Assembly (NCBI RefSeq): GCF_000374165.1 | Contig: NZ_KB893737.1 | Span: 1-55,227, forward strand | Length of the DNA: 55,227 nucleotides | Reading direction: 5' to 3' | From: Parafrankia elaeagni | Lineage (GTDB): Bacteria > Actinomycetota > Actinomycetes > Frankiales > Frankiaceae | Shown: piece by piece, positions 1 through 7,675 of the stretch | How the letters are laid out: every line of letters begins with the position of its first letter | How positions within the stretch are numbered: the stretch's first letter is position 1 | Notes under the pieces: generated by a model | The model's database searches: none | Seen by the model: only the letters and a program-made list of their open reading frames with translations | What the model was told of the DNA's origin: nothing | Translations under genes and position numbers: made by a program

Positions 1-1
1 G

Positions 2-418
2 GACCTCCGCCCGGACCAGGCGATCGTCGTGACGACGGACCCGGTCGGCGCCGCCTACACCGGCTTCCAGCTCATGGACCCGTGGATGCTCGGCCCCAAC
101 GCCAGGAAGCACCAGGTCTCGCTCAACCTCGCCCAGACCGCACCCAACCCCGACGGCACGTTCACCTTCGTCCTCGCCCACGAGGACCCCGGGATCGCCA
201 ACTGGCTCGACACCACCGGCCTGCGCGAAGGGCTGGGGCTCATCCGGTGGCAGGCGGCACCGCCCGGCGCGCCGATCGACCCGGCCATGCTGGTGCGCGA
301 CTTCCGGGTCGTCTCCCTCGCCGACGTGGACGGCCTCGACCTCCCCCGAGTCACCGCCGAACAGCGAACGGCCCAGCTCACGGCCCGGGCCGTGGGCTAC
401 CACTCCCGAACACTCTGA
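2..418 (+). CDS. C-terminal part of a DUF1214-type protein (5' end outside window)
   Basis: The reading frame is open from base 2, so the gene begins before the window; only about 138 C-terminal residues are seen and the GTG at 29 is probably internal. The segment contains GFQLMDPWM, then an Asn/Lys-rich turn, PDGTF, a DPG-NWLD motif and an RW pair. This order (substrate-like NPW, DG, HxDPGxxNWLDTxG, RW) is what I know from actinobacterial DUF1214-containing proteins of about 390 residues, whose biochemical role is undefined. It ends 37 bases before the 3' end of the convergent P450 gene. Family assignment is from remembered motif order, so moderate confidence only. Confidence 0.6.
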   Translation, partial: DLRPDQAIVVTTDPVGAAYTGFQLMDPWMLGPNARKHQVSLNLAQTAPNPDGTFTFVLAHEDPGIANWLDTTGLREGLGLIRWQAAPPGAPIDPAMLVRDFRVVSLADVDGLDLPRVTAEQRTAQLTARAVGYHSRTL

Positions 419-455
419 AGGCGGCCGATGCGCGGGTACATCCCGCGCTGACTGC

Positions 456-1895
456 TCAGCGGCGGCGGTGGGCGATCATCGGCACACCGCCGCGGGGGCG
501 CAGCGTGACTGACGGCTCAAGCTGGACCGGGACGTCAGCGGCCGGAGTCAGCGTCCAGTCGCGTGCGATCGTCGCCAGCGCCAGGACGCCTTCCGCGACG
601 GCGAAGGTGTTTCCGATGCACTGGCGGGTGCCGGCCCCGAACGGGAAGTAGGCGAACCGTGGACGGGAGCTGGCAGCCCCGCCCGCCGGCTCCAGCCAGC
701 GGGCGGGATCGAAGCGTTCCGGTTCCGGCCACCAGCACTCGTCCCGGTGGATCACCCACTGGCTGAACAGCAGCGTCGACCCCGCCGGCAGCTGGTAGCC
801 GGCCACAACCCGGTCCTCCACGAGGTGCCGGACCATCGCCCAGACCGGCGGGTAGAGCCGCATCGCCTCCTGCAGCACAGCGTCCGTGTACGTCAGCCGG
901 GACAGATCCGCGAACGTCGGCAGCCGGTCACCGAGGACGCCGTCCAGCTCCGCGTGCAGCTTCGCGGCGACTTCGGGTGCCTCCCCGAGCAGGTGGAACG
1001 TCCAGGTCAGCGCGTTGGCGGTCGTCTCGTGGCCGGCGAGCAGCAGGGTGACGGCCTCGTCGCGGATCTGGGTGTCGCTCATCGGCTCGCCCGTGTCGGC
1101 GTCTCGCGCGGCCAGCAGCAGCGACAGCAGGTCCGTGCCGACCTCGCCGGTGGCGCGCCGGGCGGCGATCAGCTCGTACACGGTCCGGTCGAGGGCCTCC
1201 CTGGTGGCCCGACGACGGCGGACCGCCGGCAGCGGGAGCCGCGCCAGCTCCCCCAGCCCCGGCAGGCCGGCCTGCCGCACGGCCGGCCCCGCCATGGCTT
1301 CCGCGAGCGCGGCGCGGACGACGTCCACCACCTGGTCGTCGAGGTCGACGTCGAACAGGGTCCGCGCGACGATCGCGAGCGTCAGCTCCGTCATCTCGGT
1401 GTGGATGTCGAGCCGCTGCCCGTCCTGCCAGGTCGCCGCGGTCGCGGCCGCGAGGGTGGCGAACTGCTCGCAGTAGCCCGCGATGCGCTCCCGGTGGAAC
1501 AGCGGCTGCAGGAGCCGCCGCTGGCGCAGGTGGGCCTGCCCGGAGCTGGTGAGCAGGCCGTCGCCGAGCATGAGGCGCAGCGGCTGGACGACGCGCTGCC
1601 GCGAGCCGGGCCCACGCAGCACCGCGCCCTTGCCGTAGCAGCGCTGGTGGGTGACCAGGGCGTCCGCGACCGCCTCCGGATCACTCACGAGAAACATCGA
1701 CACCGGCCGCCGGACCAGGCGCACCAGTGGTCCGTACTGCCTGGTCAGGGCTGTGAGCTGCGACAGCGGTTCGCCGCGCAGACGACGGGCGGCGACAAGC
1801 GGTCCACCGGTGGGGCCGGGCACCTCGTCGACGGAACGGGCCGGGCGCAGCGAGGACGACGTGACCGAGGAGGGAACACGCGGAGAAACAGACAT
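456..1895 (-). CDS. cytochrome P450 monooxygenase
   Basis: Heme-thiolate oxygenase of the soluble bacterial class, which needs external ferredoxin and reductase; no redox partner gene is adjacent. The 479-residue length is normal. The I-helix AGHETT oxygen-activation motif lies near residue 288, the K-helix ExxR (EAMR) near 345, and the heme loop FGAGTRQCIG gives Cys at about 426. ATG at 1895 was chosen because AAAGG sits 8 bases upstream; an in-frame GTG three codons earlier is possible. Substrate is unknown; the sequence resembles the fatty acid/terpenoid-type P450s common in actinomycetes. A 13-bp direct repeat lies just upstream (1913-1938). Confidence 0.95.
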   Translation of the reverse strand: MSVSPRVPSSVTSSSLRPARSVDEVPGPTGGPLVAARRLRGEPLSQLTALTRQYGPLVRLVRRPVSMFLVSDPEAVADALVTHQRCYGKGAVLRGPGSRQRVVQPLRLMLGDGLLTSSGQAHLRQRRLLQPLFHRERIAGYCEQFATLAAATAATWQDGQRLDIHTEMTELTLAIVARTLFDVDLDDQVVDVVRAALAEAMAGPAVRQAGLPGLGELARLPLPAVRRRRATREALDRTVYELIAARRATGEVGTDLLSLLLAARDADTGEPMSDTQIRDEAVTLLLAGHETTANALTWTFHLLGEAPEVAAKLHAELDGVLGDRLPTFADLSRLTYTDAVLQEAMRLYPPVWAMVRHLVEDRVVAGYQLPAGSTLLFSQWVIHRDECWWPEPERFDPARWLEPAGGAASSRPRFAYFPFGAGTRQCIGNTFAVAEGVLALATIARDWTLTPAADVPVQLEPSVTLRPRGGVPMIAHRRR

Positions 1896-1912
1896 CACGC
1901 GCACCTTTCAGT

Positions 1913-1938
1913 GGGTGAGAACAGCGGGTGAGAACAGC
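1913..1938. repeat. 13-bp direct repeat upstream of the P450 start
   Basis: Two abutting copies of GGGTGAGAACAGC lie 18-43 bases before the P450 ATG on the opposite strand. The position overlaps the expected promoter/leader, so an operator role is possible but unproved. Confidence 0.6.
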
Positions 1939-1996
1939 GATCAGAGGTTCGCCGGTCGCGGAGTCACAGCGGCGGCGACGAGCCACGGCGGCGGTG

Positions 1997-2623
1997 TCAG
2001 TGGGGAAGCAGGACGATCCCGACCAGCAGCACGATCTTCAGCGCGACGGCGAGATCGCCGGCCCGGCCGCTCAGGTGCGGCAGGCCGAGCGCGGCCAGCA
2101 CCCGCAGGACCGCGGCCCGGGCGGTCGGCCAGAGCACCATCAGCAGGCTCGCGCCACCCCCGACCAGCGCCACCCGGACGCCGAGCGAACCCGGCGCGAA
2201 CGCACCGGTCAGCGTCACCGCCGCGATGAGCGCGAACGTCTTGACCCCCGCGAACGCGGCGAGCGGATGCCGCCGCCCGGCCAGCAGCACGGTCAGCCCG
2301 CCTGCCACGGCCACCATGACCAGCGCGGTCAGCGCGGTCAGCGGGTCGGCCTCGACCTCGCCCAGCCGGGCCACCTGCAGCGTCGGGGTCGGCTGTCCCA
2401 GTCCGGAGGCGGACATGACCAGCACGGCGAGGCTGGCCACCGCGGCCTGGGCGGCACGCAGGACCACGAACGCCGAGAGGATCATCAGGAACCGTCGCAG
2501 CCGCGCCCGTGGGCTCGGTCGGCGCCGCCGGGCACGCCAGCCGCGCCAGCGGTTCGGGGTCTCCCGCGGGACCGGCGGTGGACCGTGGACGCGGGAGCCG
2601 GTCAGGCGGGCGAGGTCAGCCAC
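1997..2623 (-). CDS. multi-pass membrane protein coupled to the DUF2993 gene
   Basis: About 208 residues with roughly five hydrophobic helices separated by short loops: one begins after an Arg-rich cytoplasmic N-terminus (RARLRRF), and the last reaches the C-terminus (VLLVGIVLLPH). No catalytic motif is visible and I do not recognise the family. The start is the GTG at 2623, preceded by a GGGGGAG ribosome site at about 6 bases; this overlaps the end of the upstream DUF2993 gene by 8 bases and implies translational coupling. A longer reading from 2674 would overlap by 59 bases and is less likely. Function unknown; probably works in the envelope with its partner. Confidence 0.7.
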   Translation of the reverse strand: MADLARLTGSRVHGPPPVPRETPNRWRGWRARRRRPSPRARLRRFLMILSAFVVLRAAQAAVASLAVLVMSASGLGQPTPTLQVARLGEVEADPLTALTALVMVAVAGGLTVLLAGRRHPLAAFAGVKTFALIAAVTLTGAFAPGSLGVRVALVGGGASLLMVLWPTARAAVLRVLAALGLPHLSGRAGDLAVALKIVLLVGIVLLPH

Positions 2624-3464
2624 GGCAGCCCTCCCCCAGCAGGTCCGACAGACGCACCGCCGCGCCCCCGTCACCCGCCGCCGCGGCCGCGGCCGTCAGC
2701 ACGGAGCCGGGGACGGTCACGACGAGGCGCAGCCCGTCCGGCACCGCGCTGACCGCCTCGAGCCGCGCCCCGGGCGGAAGGCCCGCGTCGGCGAGGACCC
2801 GCGACGTCATCGGCCCGGTTCCGGCCGAGCCGGCGGCCCGGAGCCGAAGCGGCCACGGCACGCCCGGGTCGGCACCGGAACCGGAACCGGAACCGATGCC
2901 GGAACCAGCGTCGCCGCGACCGTCGACGGCGCCGAGCCGCAGCGTGCCGGCGAGGGTGATCGAACCGACGGTGACCGAAGGCCGCCCCCTGCCGACGAGG
3001 AGCCCGAGCCGACTGGAGATCCGCAGGTCGTGGAACGTGACGGTGGGATCGGCCAGCCGCGGCGCGGTGGCGACCGCGTCCGCCGCGACGGTCACTGCCC
3101 GAAGCCGGCCGGACGCTATCTGCGTGAGGAAGGGGAAGCCCCCGATCCGCACGCCCCGGTCGCCGCTCAGCGCCCCCGGGCAGCTCAGCCGGCTGGCGAG
3201 CCGGTGCTCGACGAGCGCCAGCGCGACCCGGTCGGCCACCAGCACGGCCGCCACAACCAGTACCGCCGCCGTCCCCCGGCGCCAGGGCCCGTGACGCCGC
3301 GACCAGCGGCGGTACTGGCGCCACGGCCAGGGATGAAAGGGCTGTCTCCCCGTGGGGACGGGCGTGGCCGGCATCCGTGCGCCCGGTGCCAACCCGGTCG
3401 AAGCCAGCACGGTCGAAGCCGCTGAACAGGTCTGCGCGCCGGCGCCCGGCGGGTCCTCACCCAT
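2616..3464 (-). CDS. DUF2993 (LmeA-like) lipid-binding envelope protein
   Basis: A single N-terminal membrane anchor (TAAVLVVAAVLVADRVAL) follows a basic WRQYRRWSRRHGPWRR segment. Next comes a domain starting AxALVEHRLASRL, with VRIGGFPFLTQIASG, the hallmark of the DUF2993 family. Mycobacterial LmeA, a member, binds phosphoinositides and helps lipomannan growth; the exact role here is inferred. A GSGSGSG linker encoded by a 6-bp repeat (near 2880-2900) interrupts the middle, with the conserved second half (LRLVVTVPGSVL) after it. I chose ATG at 3464; an in-frame GTG at 3509 is possible and neither has a strong ribosome site. It is the first gene of a two-gene unit. Confidence 0.8.
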   Translation of the reverse strand: MGEDPPGAGAQTCSAASTVLASTGLAPGARMPATPVPTGRQPFHPWPWRQYRRWSRRHGPWRRGTAAVLVVAAVLVADRVALALVEHRLASRLSCPGALSGDRGVRIGGFPFLTQIASGRLRAVTVAADAVATAPRLADPTVTFHDLRISSRLGLLVGRGRPSVTVGSITLAGTLRLGAVDGRGDAGSGIGSGSGSGADPGVPWPLRLRAAGSAGTGPMTSRVLADAGLPPGARLEAVSAVPDGLRLVVTVPGSVLTAAAAAAGDGGAAVRLSDLLGEGCRG

Positions 3465-3812
3465 GGCGACGAGTAGACGTCCGCAACATGTGGAGGGTGT
3501 GTGAGCCACCGGCGAAACGTGGGATCCGGCGGCCGTGACAATGACGCGCCGTCGTCACGGCCGGTCCTGCCCGAGCCGCGTCCGTGGGCCGGCGAAGCCG
3601 GACGGGGAGGTGATCCAGCAGGACACAGACCGCTCCTCCTCCGCCACCTGGACATCCTGCCGACTCCGCCGCGGGACACCCAGGCCGGGCAGATGTGACC
3701 CTTCGCGGACTGGGTAGACCTCCTCGTGCGCCGAGTCGGCGGTCTCCCGCCGGCGCAGGCAGCCCTGCCCCGCCACTGAGCCCGCCGCCGACAGCCAGAG
3801 AGGAAGCATGTC
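3465..3812. other. divergent intergenic region
   Basis: About 350 bases between the DUF2993 gene (minus) and the small membrane/PRC operon (plus). It presumably carries both promoters. No convincing coding frame, tRNA or repeat was seen; open frames here have no ribosome site and no recognisable protein. Confidence 0.5.
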
Positions 3813-3953
3813 GTGAGCTGGTGGCTTTGGTTGATCATCGCAGTCGCCGTCCTGGTGATCCTCACAAGTGGGTTTCTCATCGCCCAGTACCGCCGCCGTG
3901 GTGGGGGTGCCGTGTCGGCCCGGCCCACGCCGAACCGGAAGGAGCGGCCGTGA
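3813..3953 (+). CDS. 46-residue single-span membrane protein
   Basis: A short gene starting at GTG 3813 with GAGGAAG 6 bases upstream. The product begins SWWLWLIIAVAVLVILTSGF (one membrane helix), followed by a basic YRRRG stop-transfer and a polar tail. Its TGA overlaps the GTG of the next PRC-barrel gene by 4 bases (GTGA), strong evidence for real translation and coupling. Probably a small membrane partner or anchor for the PRC-barrel proteins; no family recognised. Confidence 0.75.
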   Translation: MSWWLWLIIAVAVLVILTSGFLIAQYRRRGGGAVSARPTPNRKERP

Positions 3954-4519
3954 CTCTCCTGGTACGCGCGAAGGACCTGGCCAGGCGTCCGGTCGTGACT
4001 CTGGCCGGTGACGACGTCGCCCAGATCAAGGATGTGGTCTTCGACAGTCACAGCGGTGCGGTCGCAGGGTTCACGCTGAGCGGCCGAGGACTGTTCGCGG
4101 GTCCTCTGAAAACCGCTCTCCCGGTCTCGGCCGTCCGTGGCGTCGGCCTTGACGCAGTGATGATCGACGACCAGGAATCCCTCGTCGAAGGCAGCGACAT
4201 GCTCGATCGGCGGGACGTACGTGAGCGTGATGTGCTCGGCGATCACGTGGTGACCGACACCGGTGTCGAAGTCGGAACGGTCACGGATGTGATCCTGCGC
4301 GGCGGGCCGGCTCCAGAAGTCGCCGGCTACGAGGTACAGACCACCTCCACCGTCCAGCCGGCGGACCGGAAGGTCCTGATCCCGCTGCCGGACACCCTCG
4401 CGGCCTCGGGTGAGGCCGTGGTCGTCCCGGGGCGGGCACTCGATTTCGCCGCCCACGACATCGCAGGCTTCGGGGCCGCCCTCGCGGAGTTCCGCTCCCA
4501 CCACGACGGGGAGAGCTGA
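3950..4519 (+). CDS. PRC-barrel domain protein
   Basis: A 189-residue protein with two PRC-barrel-like halves: LVRAKDLARRPVVTLAGDDVAQIKDVVF at the N-terminus and a second repeat (DRRDVRERDVLGDHVVTDTGVEVGTVTDVIL) near residues 85-115. PRC barrels are small beta-barrels that bind RNA or photosystem/cytoskeletal partners; in actinomycetes they occur in stress and sporulation contexts. The start at GTG 3950 has AAGGAG 6 bases upstream and overlaps the preceding gene by 4 bases. Frames opening further upstream are not supported. Its stop overlaps the next ATG by one base (TGATG). Confidence 0.85.
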   Translation: MTLLVRAKDLARRPVVTLAGDDVAQIKDVVFDSHSGAVAGFTLSGRGLFAGPLKTALPVSAVRGVGLDAVMIDDQESLVEGSDMLDRRDVRERDVLGDHVVTDTGVEVGTVTDVILRGGPAPEVAGYEVQTTSTVQPADRKVLIPLPDTLAASGEAVVVPGRALDFAAHDIAGFGAALAEFRSHHDGES

Positions 4520-5004
4520 TGCTGTTCAGCGAAGCAGCCAAGCGCCGTGTACTGAGCACGAAGACGGCGCAAAGCGTCGGCGTGCTCGCTGGATTCGTCG
4601 TCGATCCGACGGCGGCGAGGATCGCGGCGCTGCGGGTGAAGAAATCCGAAGGCCCCGGTGACATCCTTGGTTGGGAGGACCTGACCGCCTTCGGGCAGGA
4701 TGTGATCACCGTCGCGTCGGCCGAGGCGATCGCCGACCCGCACGGCCGGGTGGCGGATCTGCTCGCCAGGCCCGGCGAGCTCCTGGGCAAGCGGATCCTG
4801 ACCGACGCCGGCAACGAGATCGGTACCGTCACGGACGTCGACTTCGACCCCGCCGAAGGAAAGGTGCTGTCCCTGCTCACCACCGCCGGCAGGCTGGCCG
4901 GTGATCGGCTCGTCGGGTGCGGCTCGTACGCTGTCGTCGTGCGGGAGCAACGGTCCTCCGGCACGGGCGAAGGGGCCAGGCAGGACTCGGACCGCACCGG
5001 CTGA
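4519..5004 (+). CDS. PRC-barrel domain protein, second copy
   Basis: A 161-residue relative of the preceding product. It starts LFSEAAKRRVLSTKTAQSVG and repeats the PRC pattern around residues 88-130 (GKRILTDAGNEIGTVTDVDFD). It is translationally coupled (TGATG) to the upstream PRC gene, making a three-gene unit with the small membrane protein. The polar tail is poorly conserved in appearance. The stop codon lies in the loop of a perfect hairpin that probably ends the transcript. Confidence 0.85.
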   Translation: MLFSEAAKRRVLSTKTAQSVGVLAGFVVDPTAARIAALRVKKSEGPGDILGWEDLTAFGQDVITVASAEAIADPHGRVADLLARPGELLGKRILTDAGNEIGTVTDVDFDPAEGKVLSLLTTAGRLAGDRLVGCGSYAVVVREQRSSGTGEGARQDSDRTG

Positions 5005-5014
5005 TCGCCGGTGC
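4994..5014 (+). terminator. hairpin terminator spanning the stop codon
   Basis: A perfect 8-bp inverted repeat, GCACCGGC and GCCGGTGC, with a 5-base loop that contains the TGA of the PRC gene. There is no U-tract, as is common in very GC-rich actinomycetes. Confidence 0.6.
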
Positions 5015-5231
5015 CCCGCCCGAGCAGCGCCAGCGGCCTTGGGAGCGCCGCGACGTCATCGGCTCGGTCCCCCACGTGGCCCGAGGCAGCCGGAGCGGGG
5101 CCGGACGTCCAGAGCCGGGCTGTCCCGGATGTCCGGATGTCGCCCTGTGCCGATCAGATGCCGGACCCGCCGACAGATCGGCTGACGTATCCGCGGGCAG
5201 GCTGGTGCACCTGCCGCGGTCCGCCGGCCGG

Positions 5232-5669
5232 TCAGCTGCGGGTACGGCCCTTCAGCACGCGCAGCTCCAGATCGCGCTCGATCACGGCGTCCTCGGCCGA
5301 GGCCGGGAGCAGGTCGTAGGTGTGGCAGACGAAGTCGTTGACCCGGTTCGCGGGCAGCTCGATCAGCGCGTGCCCACCGGGGCTGGTCAGCTCGACCAGC
5401 AGCACCCGGCGCCGGTCCCGCACCAGTGGGCGGATCCGCACGTCGCCGAGCCCGGCGCAGCGCCGGGCGCCGTCGACGAAGAGCCGTCGGGCGAACGTCC
5501 ACACCACGGCTCTCTGGTCGGTGACCCACATGCTCATGGTGATCGCGACGGGATCGACCGGGTCGTAGCGCAGGCTCGTCGGCAGCGGCACCCGCTCACC
5601 GCTCGCAGCCAGGTACGTGGCGTTGAACTCCCATGTCACGGTGTCTGACACGATCGGACGGCGGCTCAT
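5232..5669 (-). CDS. SsgA-family sporulation/cell division regulator
   Basis: 145 residues, normal for SsgA-like proteins. Hallmarks in order: VPLPTSLRYDPVDPVAITM, VVWTFARRLFVDG, GDVRIRP, and VLLVELTSPGGHALIELPA. In Streptomyces this family localises peptidoglycan synthesis and septation machinery (SsgB recruits FtsZ; others guide spore-wall work). It is found only in morphologically complex actinomycetes, so it is a good marker of lifestyle. Monocistronic, transcribed toward the PRC operon. Which SALP subgroup it belongs to cannot be decided by eye. Confidence 0.93.
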   Translation of the reverse strand: MSRRPIVSDTVTWEFNATYLAASGERVPLPTSLRYDPVDPVAITMSMWVTDQRAVVWTFARRLFVDGARRCAGLGDVRIRPLVRDRRRVLLVELTSPGGHALIELPANRVNDFVCHTYDLLPASAEDAVIERDLELRVLKGRTRS

Positions 5670-5897
5670 CAGGCCCCTCCCACCCCTGGCGGCTGGTGCT
5701 GTGGAGACACCCTTGTCACACGACTGGTGTCGTTACAGAACGGTGTCATCCAGGAAAGCCGTCATCATCCGGCCTTTGTCGTCGGGGTGGAGTACGAACG
5801 ACCCGGTTCGGCGGGACGCCGCCCGCCGGCCGCCACCCTCCCGGGTCAGCGGCCGGCGATCACGCTCGACCGCCGGCGACCGGCACCAGACGGCGCC

Positions 5898-5937
5898 CGC
5901 CCAGCGACCGTCCGCCCAGCGACCGTCCGCCCAGCGG
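5898..5937. repeat. 15-bp tandem repeat (2.7 copies)
   Basis: Unit CGCCCAGCGACCGTC occurs twice in full and once in part, immediately after the 3' end of the small gene at 5945-6196 and before the SsgA-like gene. No function evident. Confidence 0.7.
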
Positions 5938-5944
5938 TTGCGCG

Positions 5945-6196
5945 CTAGCGGTCGCCGGCCCAGCGGCGGTCCTCCTCGTCCCACTTGTCGTTGCGGCGGT
6001 CGACGTCGTCGCGCCAGTTCTCGGCGTCCGCCGCGGTCGGGTACGGGCCGAGGCGCCGATGGCCCGGCGAGTCCGGCGGGTTCTCGACCCGGTTGTGCTC
6101 CATGCACCACCACCATCCGGACGGATTCCACGACGAGCTGTCCACCTGATCCGGGTCGGGCGTCCCGGACGCCTTCCGGCGCAGCCACTTCAGCAT
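5945..6196 (-). CDS. small conserved actinobacterial hypothetical protein
   Basis: 83 residues, rich in Trp, Asp and Arg: SSWNPSGWWWCMEHNRVE, LGPYPTAADAENW, and the C-terminal RNDKWDEEDRRW. The latter two motifs recur in a small actinobacterial family of unknown function, as I remember it. AGGTGAT lies 6 bases before the ATG. No signal peptide or helix; a soluble cytoplasmic protein is likely. Stands alone. Confidence 0.75.
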   Translation of the reverse strand: MLKWLRRKASGTPDPDQVDSSSWNPSGWWWCMEHNRVENPPDSPGHRRLGPYPTAADAENWRDDVDRRNDKWDEEDRRWAGDR

Positions 6197-6507
6197 GGTG
6201 GATCACCTACCCAGCCGACTCCCGCCGTATCCGGGCGCGGGGCCGGACTCCGGCCGGCGTACTTCTCACAGGAGCCGCCGCCAGCCACCGGCCCCGGGCA
6301 CCGGACCCCTGTCCGCCCGGGCCGCGGGGCCGCCGGCTGCTCCCGCCCGGTCGCCCCGGTGCCGGAAGGTTCCCACCGGAGGACGGCCACCAGGCAGCCG
6401 GTCTGGTGAGCAGGCGCGTCTTGTGAGGGGGACGCGCCCGTTCCCAGGCCGGTCGCCCTGACCACCCGCCTGTTCGTCCGGTCGGCCGCCCTGACCGCCC
6501 CGCCGGG

Positions 6508-6545
6508 CGCGGTGGCTATCGCTGGTCGCGGTGGCTATCGCTGGT
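6508..6545. repeat. 19-bp tandem duplication covering a stop codon
   Basis: Two exact copies of CGCGGTGGCTATCGCTGGT abut. The TAG of the DUF2236 gene lies in the copy at 6527-6545, so the end of the gene was duplicated into its own 3' region. Confidence 0.7.
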
Positions 6546-7461
6546 CGCGCGGTTCGGTGGCCCAGCGGATACTCGACACGACGCCCTGCCCGGCGAGCCG
6601 CCACCAGGTGCCCTCGACGACGGGCAGGTACGGCAGGCGCAGCGGCCAGCGGGTCCAGGCCGGCATGAGCCCGACAGCCGCGGCGGCGAGGGCGCTGTAG
6701 GGCACCCGGGCGAGCGCCGGCAACGGCGCCCGCAACAGCAGATATCGGGCTGCCTCCCGGGCGTGTGGGGTGCCTTCCAGCTCCGGGCGGAAGGCTGCGA
6801 GCTGGTGGGCGAGCTCGGCCCGGGTGCGCGGCGGGTCGGGCACACCGAGCCGCTTCGCGACGACACTCGTGTCGAGGACGTAGCCGTCGCACTCCCGCGG
6901 GCTCAGGGGCCGTGCGCCGTAACGCTGGTGCGCGGCGAGGAAACTGTCGACCTCGGCGACGTGAACCCAGTGCAGCAGGTGGGGGTCGGCCGCCGAGTAG
7001 GGCCGCCCGTCCGGTGCCACGCCGTGGATGTGCCGGTGCACGGCCTGCACCCGGGCGACCGCCTCCTCGGCGTCGCCGGCCGGGCCGAACGTCGTGACGG
7101 CCAGGAAGTAACTGGTCCGCTGCAGCCGGCCCCACGGGTCATGCTGGTAGTCCGAATGATCCGCCACTCCCGCCATCGCGAGCGGGTGCAGCGACTGGAG
7201 GAGGAGCGCCCGCAGCCCACCGACGAACATCGCCGAGTCGCGGTGCACCCGCCGGATGGGCCGGTCCGGGCCGAACCACCGCTCGCCGGCGGCCTCGTGA
7301 ATGCGTTCCCGGCGCTCCGGCCCCTGGGTACCCGCGACTCTGGTGAACACCTCGCTGGCCAGTCTGGCCCTCAGGGGTTCCGTGTCGATCCGCAACCTCA
7401 GCAGCACCACTCCTCCATCATGCTCCCGAGCAAGGCCGCGGGAACAACCGACCGGAATCAT
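6535..7461 (-). CDS. DUF2236 / MpaB-type (rubber oxygenase-like) protein
   Basis: The core shows the family pattern: RVHRDSAMFVGGLRALLLQ, HPLAMAGVADHSDY, then DPWGRLQRTSYFL, HRHIHGV, DPHLLHWVH and a C-terminal region ending in EPRDQR. Members include latex-clearing protein Lcp and fungal MpaB; they are b-type heme oxygenases that cleave isoprenoid double bases or double bonds, with conserved His residues as ligands. The substrate here is unknown. The ATG at 7461 was chosen; GTG codons at 7410/7407 sit right behind a GGAGGA and are alternatives. Divergent from the K+ channel gene. Confidence 0.85.
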   Translation of the reverse strand: MIPVGCSRGLAREHDGGVVLLRLRIDTEPLRARLASEVFTRVAGTQGPERRERIHEAAGERWFGPDRPIRRVHRDSAMFVGGLRALLLQSLHPLAMAGVADHSDYQHDPWGRLQRTSYFLAVTTFGPAGDAEEAVARVQAVHRHIHGVAPDGRPYSAADPHLLHWVHVAEVDSFLAAHQRYGARPLSPRECDGYVLDTSVVAKRLGVPDPPRTRAELAHQLAAFRPELEGTPHAREAARYLLLRAPLPALARVPYSALAAAAVGLMPAWTRWPLRLPYLPVVEGTWWRLAGQGVVSSIRWATEPRDQR

Positions 7462-7590
7462 CCCGTCCCGGCCTGTACCCGCACGGTGCACCCGCGGCAC
7501 CCCACGGCACCCACGGGTCCCCTGCCGGTCCCACGGGTCCGACAGGCCTCCGCGGAGATCGCGGAACTCCCCGTCCACCGACCGCGTCGC

Positions 7591-7630
7591 GGCGCGGCCC
7601 GGCGCGGCCCGGCGCGGCCCGGCGCGGCCC
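7591..7630. repeat. 10-bp tandem repeat, four exact copies
   Basis: GGCGCGGCCC is repeated four times in register in the spacer between the divergent DUF2236 and K+ channel genes, 46 bases before the channel ATG. Spacing equals about one helical turn. Confidence 0.75.
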
Positions 7631-7675
7631 GGCAGAAGCCGGGTGACACGACCCCGGCATGGTTCAGTGACGGCC

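Noticed and set aside
2226-3425. plus-strand frame opposite the membrane and DUF2993 genes
   Set aside because: Low-complexity Arg/Pro-rich translation; the minus-strand genes have membrane and family motifs and coupled starts.
3185-4504. minus-strand frame across the PRC operon
   Set aside because: Lies opposite a PRC-barrel gene and its overlapping partner; no motif in this frame.
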